NCBI GenBank assembly: GCA_030648395.1
Contig: JAUSHW010000159.1
Span: 1 to 36,413 of the forward strand
From: Nitrospirales bacterium
Lineage (GTDB): Bacteria > Nitrospirota > Nitrospiria > Nitrospirales > NS-4
Reading direction: 5' to 3'
Length of the DNA stretch: 36,413 nucleotides
The position numbers were made by a program, and so were the translations under genes. The notes beneath the pieces are model-generated. The model did no database searches. It was not told where the DNA came from and worked only from the letters and a program-made list of their open reading frames with translations. Within the stretch, counting starts at the first letter, position 1. Every line of letters starts with the position of its first letter. Of this stretch, positions 24,950 through 36,413 are shown piece by piece.

Positions 24950-28202
<3,253 letters not shown>

Positions 28203-28255
28203 TCACCCTGTCCACTCAGAGTCACGAACACCCCCGCGCGAGCACACAGGCCAGC

Positions 28256-28828
28256 ATGCTCGCGCATTTGCCGAATGCCATTACCGTCAGCCGCATTCTA
28301 TTGATTCCAGTTTTTGTGTTGTGCTTTTTGGAGCCGACGCCCTATCGCTCCATCGTGGCGGCGGCCGTCTTCGGGCTGGCAGCTCTGACCGATGCCGTGG
28401 ACGGCTACGTCGCCAGACGGTGGGGACACGTTACCAGACTGGGCAAGATGCTCGACCCGATCGCCGACAAACTGTTGGTCCTGACCGCGCTCTTTCTCCT
28501 CGTGGACTTCGACCGGGTGCAGGCCTGGGTCGCCATCGTGCTGGCCGGCCGCGAGCTGGTCGTCACCGGCTTGAGGGGAGTGGCCGCCCGCGAAGGAATC
28601 GATTTGACCCCGGAAACCACAGGCAAAGTAAAAATGGCAGCCCAGGTCGTGGCCATACTCTTCCTGATCCTGGACGAGGCCGTGCCGGGCTCGCTGAATT
28701 TCCACCAATGGGGAACGGCGATCCTTTTCGTTTCCCTGGCGCTTTCCTTGATTTCCGCCGCGCAATACATCCAGCAGTTCGTCCTCCAGATGCTTCCCAG
28801 AGGTGGCTCCGGAACAGGCGATACCTGA
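28256..28828 (+). CDS. pgsA: CDP-diacylglycerol--glycerol-3-phosphate 3-phosphatidyltransferase
   Basis: MLAHLPNAITVSRILLIPVFV; CDP-alcohol phosphotransferase motif TDAVDGYVARRWGHVTRLGKMLDPIADKLL. Upstream GTG 28199 is also possible. Confidence 0.93.
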   Translation: MLAHLPNAITVSRILLIPVFVLCFLEPTPYRSIVAAAVFGLAALTDAVDGYVARRWGHVTRLGKMLDPIADKLLVLTALFLLVDFDRVQAWVAIVLAGRELVVTGLRGVAAREGIDLTPETTGKVKMAAQVVAILFLILDEAVPGSLNFHQWGTAILFVSLALSLISAAQYIQQFVLQMLPRGGSGTGDT

Positions 28829-29457
28829 TGGCGACGGACCTGGCCCTCTCGCTTGTTCTCGGCTATTTCCTGGGCGCGATCCCGATCGGCATCTTTGCCG
28901 GTAGAGCGTTTTCAGGCATCGATCCCCGCAATGCTGGTAGCCGGAATATCGGGTTCACCAACGTCCTCAGAGTTGCCGGAAAAGCGGCAGGGATTGTCAC
29001 GCTGATCGGCGATATAGGGAAAGGCGCCTTGGCGATCTATCTGGCCCGCGTACTGATAGGACCCGCGGCCGGCGACTCCGTCCTGGCGGCCGGAGCCGCC
29101 GCGATTCTGGGCCATGTGTTCCCGGTCTTTTTACGGTTCAAGGGGGGGAAAGGCGTCGCCACTGCGCTGGGTGTCCTGCTGGCGGCAGAACCGGCCCTCG
29201 GCGGCTGCCTGGTGGCGGCATGGCTGTCTGCAGCCGCCATCTGGCGGATGTCATCCTTGGCGGCTGTGATCGCGTTCGGAAGCCTGCCGTTTTGGGCGTG
29301 GCTGTTTCATGCCACGGTACCAATGGCAGCGTTCGCGACGGGTATCATTCTTTTGATTGTGTACCGGCACCGAGAGAACATCAGTCGACTGCGAGCGGGG
29401 ACCGAGCCGAAATTTGGGCAACGGTCATCCGCTCAGGGCATCACCATTTCACCATGA
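28828..29457 (+). CDS. plsY: Glycerol-3-phosphate acyltransferase PlsY
   Basis: ATG 28828; LGYFLGAIPIGIFAGRAFSGIDPRNAGSRNIGFTNVLRVAGKAAGIVTLIGDIGKG; FKGGKGVATALGVLLA. The tracked 524-aa ORF is over-extended. Confidence 0.93.
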   Translation: MATDLALSLVLGYFLGAIPIGIFAGRAFSGIDPRNAGSRNIGFTNVLRVAGKAAGIVTLIGDIGKGALAIYLARVLIGPAAGDSVLAAGAAAILGHVFPVFLRFKGGKGVATALGVLLAAEPALGGCLVAAWLSAAAIWRMSSLAAVIAFGSLPFWAWLFHATVPMAAFATGIILLIVYRHRENISRLRAGTEPKFGQRSSAQGITISP

Positions 29458-29466
29458 AATATAAGT

Positions 29467-29487
29467 GGCAATTATCCCTTTACTGTA
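29467..29487 (+). repeat. Left terminal inverted repeat of the IS element
   Basis: GGCAATTATCCCTTTACTGTA; 16 of the last 19 bases match the inverted right end. Confidence 0.75.
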
Positions 29488-29533
29488 GAAGCGGTTTCTG
29501 ATAGACTCCCCTCAGATAGGGAGGAATCAGACC

Positions 29534-30478
29534 ATGCCGCCAGTGAATCGAAATAAGCCAGTCCGCGCCGAATCGTCGGATTCGCAGTACTCGCTCATGG
29601 AGTTTATGCGCGAGTTTCCAGACGATGCCACCTGCCTTGAATGGCTGTGGCAGACGCGGTACTCCCAAGACGGGAAGCACGCGCAGTGTCCGAAGTGCAA
29701 AGCGAAGCGCCTGTTTGAGCGGTATGAAACCTCTCAGCAGCGGCAGGCGTGGACGTGTACCGGATGCGGACACCATATCCATCCGACCGCAGGGACGATC
29801 TTTCACAAGTCGTCCACGTCGCTGCACCTGTGGTTTTACGCGATGTACCTGATGACAAGCACCCGTTGCGGCATTTCTGCCAAGCAGCTTGAGCGGGAGT
29901 TGGGCGTCACGTACAAAACCGCGTGGCGTATCGCATTCCTGATTCGTAATAAGCTGATGAAGCAGGACGGCCAGCCGTTTACGAACGGTAAGCCAATCGA
30001 ACTGGACGAAACGTACATGGGTGGGCGCAAGCGTGGACGGAACCCACAGGGACGGCCAGCCGCCGGATCGAAGCATAAGACGGCGGTCTTTGGGATGGTG
30101 CAGCGGGGAGGGCGTGTAGCAGCGGTCACGGTCGAGAACGCGACCACAGGTGCCCTCTTGCCCCACATTCTGGAGCGGGTGATGCCCAAGTCCACGGTCT
30201 ACACCGATACGTGGGCGGCGTATCATTCCTTGGAAGCGAGAGGCTTTAAGCATTCCCGTATCCGGCATGACGAAAAGGTGTACGTGAGCGGGGATGTGCA
30301 TACGAACACCATCGAGGGGTTCTGGTCGCTCACGAAACGTGGGATTGGTGGCGTGTACCATGCGGTCTCTAAAAAGCACCTTCAGGGATACTTGAACGAG
30401 TACACGTGGCGGTACAATCACCGCAACGATCAGCGGGCGCAGGTACGGACGTTACTTCTTCGGGCGGCGGGACGGTGA
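29534..30478 (+). CDS. IS1595-family (ISXO2-like) transposase
   Basis: N-terminal zinc ribbon (CPKCKAKRLFERY...WTCTGCGHHIHPTAGTIFHKSSTSL) and DDE-type core (IELDETYMGGRKRGRN, VYTDTWAAYHSL, VHTNTIEGFWSLTKRGIGGVYHAVSKKHLQGYLNEYTWRYNHR). Confidence 0.93.
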   Translation: MPPVNRNKPVRAESSDSQYSLMEFMREFPDDATCLEWLWQTRYSQDGKHAQCPKCKAKRLFERYETSQQRQAWTCTGCGHHIHPTAGTIFHKSSTSLHLWFYAMYLMTSTRCGISAKQLERELGVTYKTAWRIAFLIRNKLMKQDGQPFTNGKPIELDETYMGGRKRGRNPQGRPAAGSKHKTAVFGMVQRGGRVAAVTVENATTGALLPHILERVMPKSTVYTDTWAAYHSLEARGFKHSRIRHDEKVYVSGDVHTNTIEGFWSLTKRGIGGVYHAVSKKHLQGYLNEYTWRYNHRNDQRAQVRTLLLRAAGR

Positions 30479-30571
30479 GGGCGTGGCGGCTTTCTTCATA
30501 TTCTTGAGGAATTCGCCACGTTTCGGGATTGGGATTTCGATGCCCTTTGATGTCTTTTGCTTCTTTTTCAT
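30452..30571 (-). CDS. Lysine-rich micro-ORF antisense to the transposase 3' end (39 aa)
   Basis: MKKKQKTSKGIEIPIPKRGEFLKNMKKAATPSPSRRPKK*; intact ATG-to-stop ORF, below the track length cutoff. Confidence 0.4.
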   Translation of the reverse strand: MKKKQKTSKGIEIPIPKRGEFLKNMKKAATPSPSRRPKK

Positions 30572-30584
30572 AGGCTAGTTCTCC

Positions 30585-31418
30585 ATGGGAACGTGCATTT
30601 TTTGTGGGGGCCGAGCAAACTCGAATGAAGACGCATGGCCAAGGTGGTTGTTGAAAGCCCTGCAACTTAAACCAAGGGAGAATGTCCCTATTAGTGTCAG
30701 CAGGCGGGACGGATCGACTGGGCAGTGGCAAGGCGTCAATGCTGGCCTTCGCGTCAGGAAGGTATGCAGGAAAGTCTGCAATAACGGCTGGATGAGTACG
30801 CTGGAAGAGAGAGTAAAGCCCATTCTTACCCCGATGATTCAAGGCGCCCCGACAACGCTTAGTACCATGCAGCAACTGACCATTGCAACATGGCTGACTA
30901 AATGCGCCATGGTCTTTGACAGTATGGATGGCGGGGACGTTTTCTATGATCAATTAGATCGCTCCCATTTTAGGAAACATCTAACCCCTATGGGTTCTAC
31001 GAGTGTTTGGCTTGGCCATTATTACGGCACCAACTTTCGCGCGTTTACTGATCACAGAACTCTTCGCAGCGTAGGTCGCTCTGGAAAATCCTACAAGACA
31101 CACGTTCAGACAATGGCTTTTGGTCGCTTGGCCCTTCAAATTTTGAGCGTTAAGTGGCTCGCACACGAGCCTGTTGCCGCTAGAGTTCACGTAAAGATGG
31201 TACCCGGTACGTGGAATCAAGCGACCATTAAAATCTTCCCCGTTAGCCTTCACGCCCTTCAATGGCCGCCGGGCGTTAGCCTTGAGGATTCTCAGCGCGG
31301 ATTTGAGACATTCATCCACCGATTTGGAGGGGAGTGGAAGAGGCTTCCGTTTGCGTTTTTCGCCCAATTTCTAGCCTTTTATACAGTCATGGGACAATTG
31401 GGATATAAGTTAACATAA
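30585..31418 (+). CDS. HNH-endonuclease-like passenger protein of the IS element
   Basis: CIFCGGRANSNEDAWPRWLLKAL plus VCRKVCNNGWMSTLEERVKPIL, typical of CxxC...CNxGWM HNH-like proteins. Confidence 0.65.
   Translation: MGTCIFCGGRANSNEDAWPRWLLKALQLKPRENVPISVSRRDGSTGQWQGVNAGLRVRKVCRKVCNNGWMSTLEERVKPILTPMIQGAPTTLSTMQQLTIATWLTKCAMVFDSMDGGDVFYDQLDRSHFRKHLTPMGSTSVWLGHYYGTNFRAFTDHRTLRSVGRSGKSYKTHVQTMAFGRLALQILSVKWLAHEPVAARVHVKMVPGTWNQATIKIFPVSLHALQWPPGVSLEDSQRGFETFIHRFGGEWKRLPFAFFAQFLAFYTVMGQLGYKLT
31382..31402 (-). repeat. Right terminal inverted repeat of the IS element
   Basis: TACAGTCATGGGACAATTGGG, inverse partner of 29467-29487; lies within the 3' end of the passenger ORF. Confidence 0.75.
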
Positions 31419-31440
31419 TCCCTCTTATCCGACGTTAACT

Positions 31441-32022
31441 ATGAGCATCTTCCAGTCCTCCCTGCGCACGCTCTCAATCAGTTTTGACGGTGCAAAAGAG
31501 GCCGTCATGGCTGTCGCAGAGCGTGTGGCCCGCAGGGTCCAGGTCACGAAACTGCAACTCCAGGCCGAAGACGCTGAAGCGCGTCTCCGACAGGCCTATG
31601 AATCCCTGGGGCAGCGCCTGCATGCCGTCCATGCCACACATTCACCGGAAACGGCAAAGGTTGATGATTCCCTTCCCCTCTGCGAAGACATTCGCGCCGA
31701 ACAGCGCGCGCTGCAGGAAATCCGGGACCGCCTGGCGTCCCGCTACGACGACGTTCTCATCGTCCCTCTGATCCGCCTCCAGGAGGACCTACAGGCAGGC
31801 GGCGGTACCATTGAGCGCGTCACGATTGTCCCGAACGCCCAGTCTGACGGCAAGCCGCTCAGCGAGGTGGCACTCCCTGAAAGCGTCCGCATCGTCCTGG
31901 TCCGGCGGAACGATTCTCTCCTGTTCCCTTCCGGCCAGATGGTTTTGCGGGCCGGCGACCAGGTGACCATCATCGGAAACCGATCCGAGCTTCCAGGCGC
32001 CATTCAATCGCTCCTTGCATAA
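31441..32022 (+). CDS. Coiled-coil protein with C-terminal TrkA-C (RCK_C)-like domain
   Basis: C-terminus IERVTIVPNAQSDGKPLSEVALPESVRIVLVRRNDSLLFPSGQMVLRAGDQVTIIGNRSEL matches the TrkA-C pattern; charged helical N-terminus. Confidence 0.75.
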   Translation: MSIFQSSLRTLSISFDGAKEAVMAVAERVARRVQVTKLQLQAEDAEARLRQAYESLGQRLHAVHATHSPETAKVDDSLPLCEDIRAEQRALQEIRDRLASRYDDVLIVPLIRLQEDLQAGGGTIERVTIVPNAQSDGKPLSEVALPESVRIVLVRRNDSLLFPSGQMVLRAGDQVTIIGNRSELPGAIQSLLA

Positions 32023-32150
32023 TCGCCATGGCGGCTCAAGCTGTATTTTTTCAAAGCCCTTTGTTAGGATAACCTAGAGCGGGAGGAATCCGCGCTTGGC
32101 TCAAAAGGGATAGTGTGCACATGCCGTCTCACCTTGCAAAGGAGCATACA

Positions 32151-33548
32151 ATGAAGGTTCGGAACCCTCACATGCGTCAGCGGCTATTGGGCTGGGCGAT
32201 GCTGGCAAACCTCCTGCTGTTCGAACCTTTTCTCGGCATCTCCCAGGCCGCGGAAGAACTGTCCGGCCTCCGCCTGCTCGAGGAAATTCAGAGCGTCTTC
32301 GTCACCCTCGCCGATCGGGTCAAGCCTGCGGTGGTAAACATCGCACCCCTGTCAGCCTCGGCCAAGTCAGGCGAGACCCCCCGTGATCGCGGCCCGAATA
32401 ACCCGGGGACCGGCTCCGGCGTGATCGTGGACAAAGAGGGTCTGATTGTCACCAACAATCATGTGGTCGGTGATGCGAAGGAAGTGGAAGTCCGGCTGTC
32501 CGACAAATCTAAGTTCATCGGCCAGGTGATCGGCCGCGATCCCGACACCGACATCGCCATCGTGAAGATCACCCCAGCCGGTGAGCTTCCCACGGTTCCA
32601 TTCGGCGACTCCTCGAAAGTCCGCGTCGGCCAGTGGGTCATGGCCGTCGGCAATCCGTTTTCTCTTGACCGGACCGTGACGTTGGGCGTCGTGAGCGGCC
32701 TGGAGCGCGACGCCGTCCGGCTGTCCCGCTATGAAGCCTTCATCCAGACCGATGCCTCGATCAATCCCGGCAACAGCGGCGGCCCGCTGTTCAACATCAG
32801 GGGCGAAGTGATCGGCATTAATACCGCTATCATCAACTATGCGCAGGGCATCGGATTCGCGATCCCCTCCAACATGGTGCAGCAGGTCGTGGGGCAACTG
32901 CGCGTCCGCGGCAAGGTGACCCGTGGCTGGCTGGGAGTCGGGATACAGGAAGTGACGGCCGAACTGGCCGGAAAGTTCGGTATCAAGGAGAACGACGGCG
33001 TACTGGTCAACGATGTGTTTGAGAACGAACCGGCCGCGCGGGCCGGCCTGAAGCCCGGCGATATCATCGTCAAGGTGGATGGGCGCCGGGTGGAGACACC
33101 GGCAGGATTGTCGCGCGCCGTGGCCGGGCTGACGCCTGGAACAAAGGTTGCACTCGATGTCATACGGAGCGGCGAGCGCCGCACTATCACCGTCGATTTA
33201 GGCGAGCGCAAGGAGGACGCCGTCGTTGCGTCGATTCCCTCCCCTCCCCCGCCGCCGGAGGTCAAGCTCGGCCTTAGCGTGCAGGATCTCACACCGGAAC
33301 TGGCCGATAAGTTCAAGATCAAGGATCAAAAAGGGGTGCTGGTGAACAAGGTGGACCCCGGCAGCGTCGCGCAGGAACAAGGCTTACGCGAAGGTGATCT
33401 GATCAAGGAGGTCAATCGCCAGGCCGTCGCCTCTGCGGAAGAGTTCAAGTCCGCGGTCGCCCAGGCGAAAAAAGGAGAGTCTGTCCTCCTGCGCGTGGTC
33501 CGTGAGAACCGCGCGTTCTACTCCGTGCTGAGCCCCAAGGAAAAGTAG
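32151..33548 (+). CDS. HtrA/DegP (Do)-family periplasmic serine protease with two PDZ domains
   Basis: SD AAAGGAG 6 nt before ATG 32151; signal peptide; triad motifs VTNNHVVG, DTDIAIVKI, NPGNSGGPLFN; two PDZ-like blocks. Confidence 0.93.
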   Translation: MKVRNPHMRQRLLGWAMLANLLLFEPFLGISQAAEELSGLRLLEEIQSVFVTLADRVKPAVVNIAPLSASAKSGETPRDRGPNNPGTGSGVIVDKEGLIVTNNHVVGDAKEVEVRLSDKSKFIGQVIGRDPDTDIAIVKITPAGELPTVPFGDSSKVRVGQWVMAVGNPFSLDRTVTLGVVSGLERDAVRLSRYEAFIQTDASINPGNSGGPLFNIRGEVIGINTAIINYAQGIGFAIPSNMVQQVVGQLRVRGKVTRGWLGVGIQEVTAELAGKFGIKENDGVLVNDVFENEPAARAGLKPGDIIVKVDGRRVETPAGLSRAVAGLTPGTKVALDVIRSGERRTITVDLGERKEDAVVASIPSPPPPPEVKLGLSVQDLTPELADKFKIKDQKGVLVNKVDPGSVAQEQGLREGDLIKEVNRQAVASAEEFKSAVAQAKKGESVLLRVVRENRAFYSVLSPKEK

Positions 33549-33564
33549 CGCGGGAAGAGCCGCA

Positions 33565-35673
33565 TCAGTGAGCAGGAGTGTCCTTGGTAGTCTTGTTATG
33601 CTCCTCGAGAACCTTGGCCACCAACTCGCGAGGCACTTCCTCGTGGGTCGAAAAATCCATGGAGTAAGTCCCCCGCCCGCCTGTCAGTGAGTTGAGGACA
33701 GGCGCATACTTCAGCATTTCCGCCAACGGGACCGCCGCCTTGATGACGGTTCCATGAGCTTTCGGGAGCGTGTCCTGGATGCGTCCCCGCCGGCAGTTCA
33801 GATCTCCGATCACCGCCCCCATACACTCATCCGGCGTGCTGACTTCCACAGTCATAATCGGCTCGAGCAGCACCGGTGATGCCTGTTCCATGGCTTTCTT
33901 GAAGCCCATGGACGCCGCGACCTTGAAGGACATTTCGGATGAATCCACGTCGTGGTACGAGCCGTCATAGAGCGTGACCCGAATATCCACGACGGGGAAC
34001 CCGCCAAGAAAGCCTTCGTGCATGGCCTCCACGACCCCCTTCTCGACTGCCGGAATGAAGTTCCTGGGAATGGCGCCCCCGACGATCGCATTCACAAACT
34101 CGAAGCCGCCTCCATGTTTTAAGGGCTCCAGCTTCAGCCACGCGTCCCCGTACTGGCCGTGTCCCCCGGTCTGTCTCTTGTACTTCCCCTGGGCGCTGGT
34201 AGTTTTCCTGATGGTCTCTTTATATGGAACCTTCGGCGTATGGACATTGACCTCGATGCCATATTTGCGCTTCAGCTTTTCGAACGCCACGTCCACGTGC
34301 AACTGTCCCATAGCGCTGAGAATCATTTCGTGCGTCTCGGCATTGCGGACGAACACGAGGGAAGGATCTTCCTCGACAAGTTTATGGAGGCCCACGCTCA
34401 CCTTCTCGATGTCGGCCTTCGACTTGGGGTCTAGGGCGAACGACATGAGAGGACGGGTCAACGGCGGCTTGGGAATGTGGAACGCCGTATTATGCTCGCC
34501 GGTCAGCGTGTCGCCGGTTTGCGTGTCCTTGAGCTTGGCGATGGCCACGATGTCCCCCGCCACGGCCTTCTCGACCGGGGTGTATTTTTTCCCGATGCCG
34601 TGGAACAGGCGTCCGGCCTTCTCCTTGGTGCTGCGGGTGGCGTTCAGGAAGCCAGCGTCCGCCGCCAGGGACCCCGCGTAGACTCGAATGTAGTTCAGCC
34701 GGCCCATGAATGGATCGATGAGCGTTTTGAACACGTAGGCGGCGAAGGGCGCCGCCCCGTCGACCGGCAGCGCCACCGGCTCCTTGCCGTCGCCCTTTAG
34801 GGCCTGTATTGGACAGGCTTTCGCCGCCTCCACCGGAGAGGGCAAAGCCGAGACAATGGTGTTCAGCAGCTCCGTCGCGCCGATGTTCTTTGCTCCAGAG
34901 CCGCACAGAACCGGGAACAGCTTCCGGCTCGCAACGCCTGCTTTCAGTCCCTTCAGGATCTCGGCGGCCGTCAAGACCCCTTCGCCGAGGTACTTCTCCA
35001 GCAATTGATCGTCCGCCTCTGCCACGCCTTCCATCAGCTTTTTGCGTGCCGCCTCGACGGCCCCACTCAGCGCCGCCGGAATCTCGATCTTCTGCCGTTT
35101 GCCTGTTCCATCCGCAGCGTACCGAAACGCCTCCCCGTTCACCAGATCTACGACTCCTTCAAGAGACACGCCCTGCCCGATCGGGATGCTGAGCGGGACG
35201 GTCTCGATCTCCAGCGTCTTCTCTATCTCATCGACCACTTTCTCCCAGGATGTTCCCTCTTTCTCGAGCGCGCTGATAAACAACAGACTCGGCAGGGAGC
35301 GCGTCGCCGCGTACTCCCACAGCTTTTCCATTTCCGTCTTTACGCCAACGCCGGCATTGAATACCCATAGGGCGGCATCTGCCACGTGCGCGGCCTGCCT
35401 GGCTTCAGCCTGGAAGCCTGACGTACCCGGATTATCGAGCAGATTGAGCGATGCCTCGTTCCAGGCGATCTGACAAAGACTGGTCTGGAGGGAGTGCTTC
35501 CGGTGATGCTCCTCAGGCTCGAAATCCATCGCCGCCGTACCGGCCGCAACGGACCCCATTTGGGGAAGATTTCCGCTGACGCACAGCAGCGCCTCGATCA
35601 GCGTCGTCTTCCCGGACCCACCGTATGAGAGGACGGCAACATTGCGGATGGCATCAGGCTTGGATTCCTTCAT
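33565..35673 (-). CDS. EF-G-like translational GTPase paralog
   Basis: MKESKPDAIRNVAVLSYGGSGKTTLIEALL; KYKRQTGGHGQYGDAWLKLEP; EF-G domain IV/V blocks (GVVEAMHEGFLGGFPVVDIRVTLYDGSYHDVDSSEMSFKVAASMGFKKAM; RRGRIQDT). Confidence 0.85.
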   Translation of the reverse strand: MKESKPDAIRNVAVLSYGGSGKTTLIEALLCVSGNLPQMGSVAAGTAAMDFEPEEHHRKHSLQTSLCQIAWNEASLNLLDNPGTSGFQAEARQAAHVADAALWVFNAGVGVKTEMEKLWEYAATRSLPSLLFISALEKEGTSWEKVVDEIEKTLEIETVPLSIPIGQGVSLEGVVDLVNGEAFRYAADGTGKRQKIEIPAALSGAVEAARKKLMEGVAEADDQLLEKYLGEGVLTAAEILKGLKAGVASRKLFPVLCGSGAKNIGATELLNTIVSALPSPVEAAKACPIQALKGDGKEPVALPVDGAAPFAAYVFKTLIDPFMGRLNYIRVYAGSLAADAGFLNATRSTKEKAGRLFHGIGKKYTPVEKAVAGDIVAIAKLKDTQTGDTLTGEHNTAFHIPKPPLTRPLMSFALDPKSKADIEKVSVGLHKLVEEDPSLVFVRNAETHEMILSAMGQLHVDVAFEKLKRKYGIEVNVHTPKVPYKETIRKTTSAQGKYKRQTGGHGQYGDAWLKLEPLKHGGGFEFVNAIVGGAIPRNFIPAVEKGVVEAMHEGFLGGFPVVDIRVTLYDGSYHDVDSSEMSFKVAASMGFKKAMEQASPVLLEPIMTVEVSTPDECMGAVIGDLNCRRGRIQDTLPKAHGTVIKAAVPLAEMLKYAPVLNSLTGGRGTYSMDFSTHEEVPRELVAKVLEEHNKTTKDTPAH

Positions 35674-35707
35674 GGCAAAGGTCTCCAGATTGGACAGCAG
35701 TGGCGCC

Positions 35708-35736
35708 ATTCTAGGGGGGGGAGATGAAAGTGTCAA
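35708..35736 (-). promoter_or_regulatory. Sigma70-type promoter for the EF-G-like gene
   Basis: On the minus strand TTGACA (35736-35731), 17-bp spacer containing a C8 run, TAGAAT (35713-35708). Confidence 0.7.
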
Positions 35737-35743
35737 CGGGCAG

Positions 35744-35784
35744 GAACAAAGAAGCCCGCTGACCTTGCGATCAGCGGGCTTCTA
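35744..35784 (-). terminator. Intrinsic terminator of the rRNA operon
   Basis: 13-bp perfect stem AGAAGCCCGCTGA/TCAGCGGGCTTCT (35750-35762/35771-35783) followed on the minus strand by a T-rich tract (TTTGTT). Confidence 0.85.
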
Positions 35785-35790
35785 ATTAAT

Positions 35791-35907
<117 letters not shown>

Positions 35908-35954
35908 AAACTTATGATTGTGTGAAAAGACAGTGTCTATCAGGAGCAAATTAA

Positions 35955-36413
<459 letters not shown>

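Larger units (their letters stand above)
29459..31410 (+). mobile_element. IS1595-like insertion element with passenger gene, with flanking 8-bp target duplication
   Basis: Direct repeats ATATAAGT at 29459-29466 and 31403-31410 enclose subterminal inverted repeats (left GGCAATTATCCCTTTACTGTA; right, read inward, CCCAATTGTCCCATGACTGTA). ISXO2-like transposase inside. Confidence 0.8.

Noticed and set aside
32032-32075. Possible promoter before the HtrA gene (TAGGAT-like -10 at about 32065)
   Set aside because: No convincing -35 at proper spacing; not strong enough to annotate.

Overview
This 36.4-kb, GC-rich bacterial window looks like a Nitrospirota-type chromosome, judged only by gene content and protein character. 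From left to right it contains: (1) an operon for a Hyf/Nuo-like membrane complex whose large subunit has lost all four Ni-binding cysteines; (2) a Pal-like lipoprotein, a Cys-rich protein, and a minus-strand antitoxin-toxin-DUF5069-like mini-operon; (3) a pyrimidine operon (pyrR-pyrB-pyrC-membrane protein-carA-sppA-M48 peptidase-carB, then greA), preceded by a compact leader with a sigma70 promoter, a PyrR-box-like hairpin that sequesters a Shine-Dalgarno, a 34-codon leader ORF and an intrinsic terminator; (4) an adenosyltransferase, small proteins, a HIT protein and a convergent bioA; (5) lepA-lepB-rfaE1-kdsB-pyrG-kdsA-pgsA-plsY; (6) an IS1595-like element at about 29467-31402 with an 8-bp target duplication and an HNH-like passenger gene that reads out of the element; (7) a TrkA-C protein, an HtrA/Do protease and a divergent EF-G-like GTPase; (8) the 3' end of a minus-strand rRNA operon (5S and partial 23S). 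The most interesting points are the pyr leader, the cysteine-less hydrogenase-like complex, the IS passenger architecture, an inverted repeat that forms the sppA signal peptide, and a 100-nt out-of-frame lepA/lepB overlap. All calls come from reading the sequence; no database search was run.
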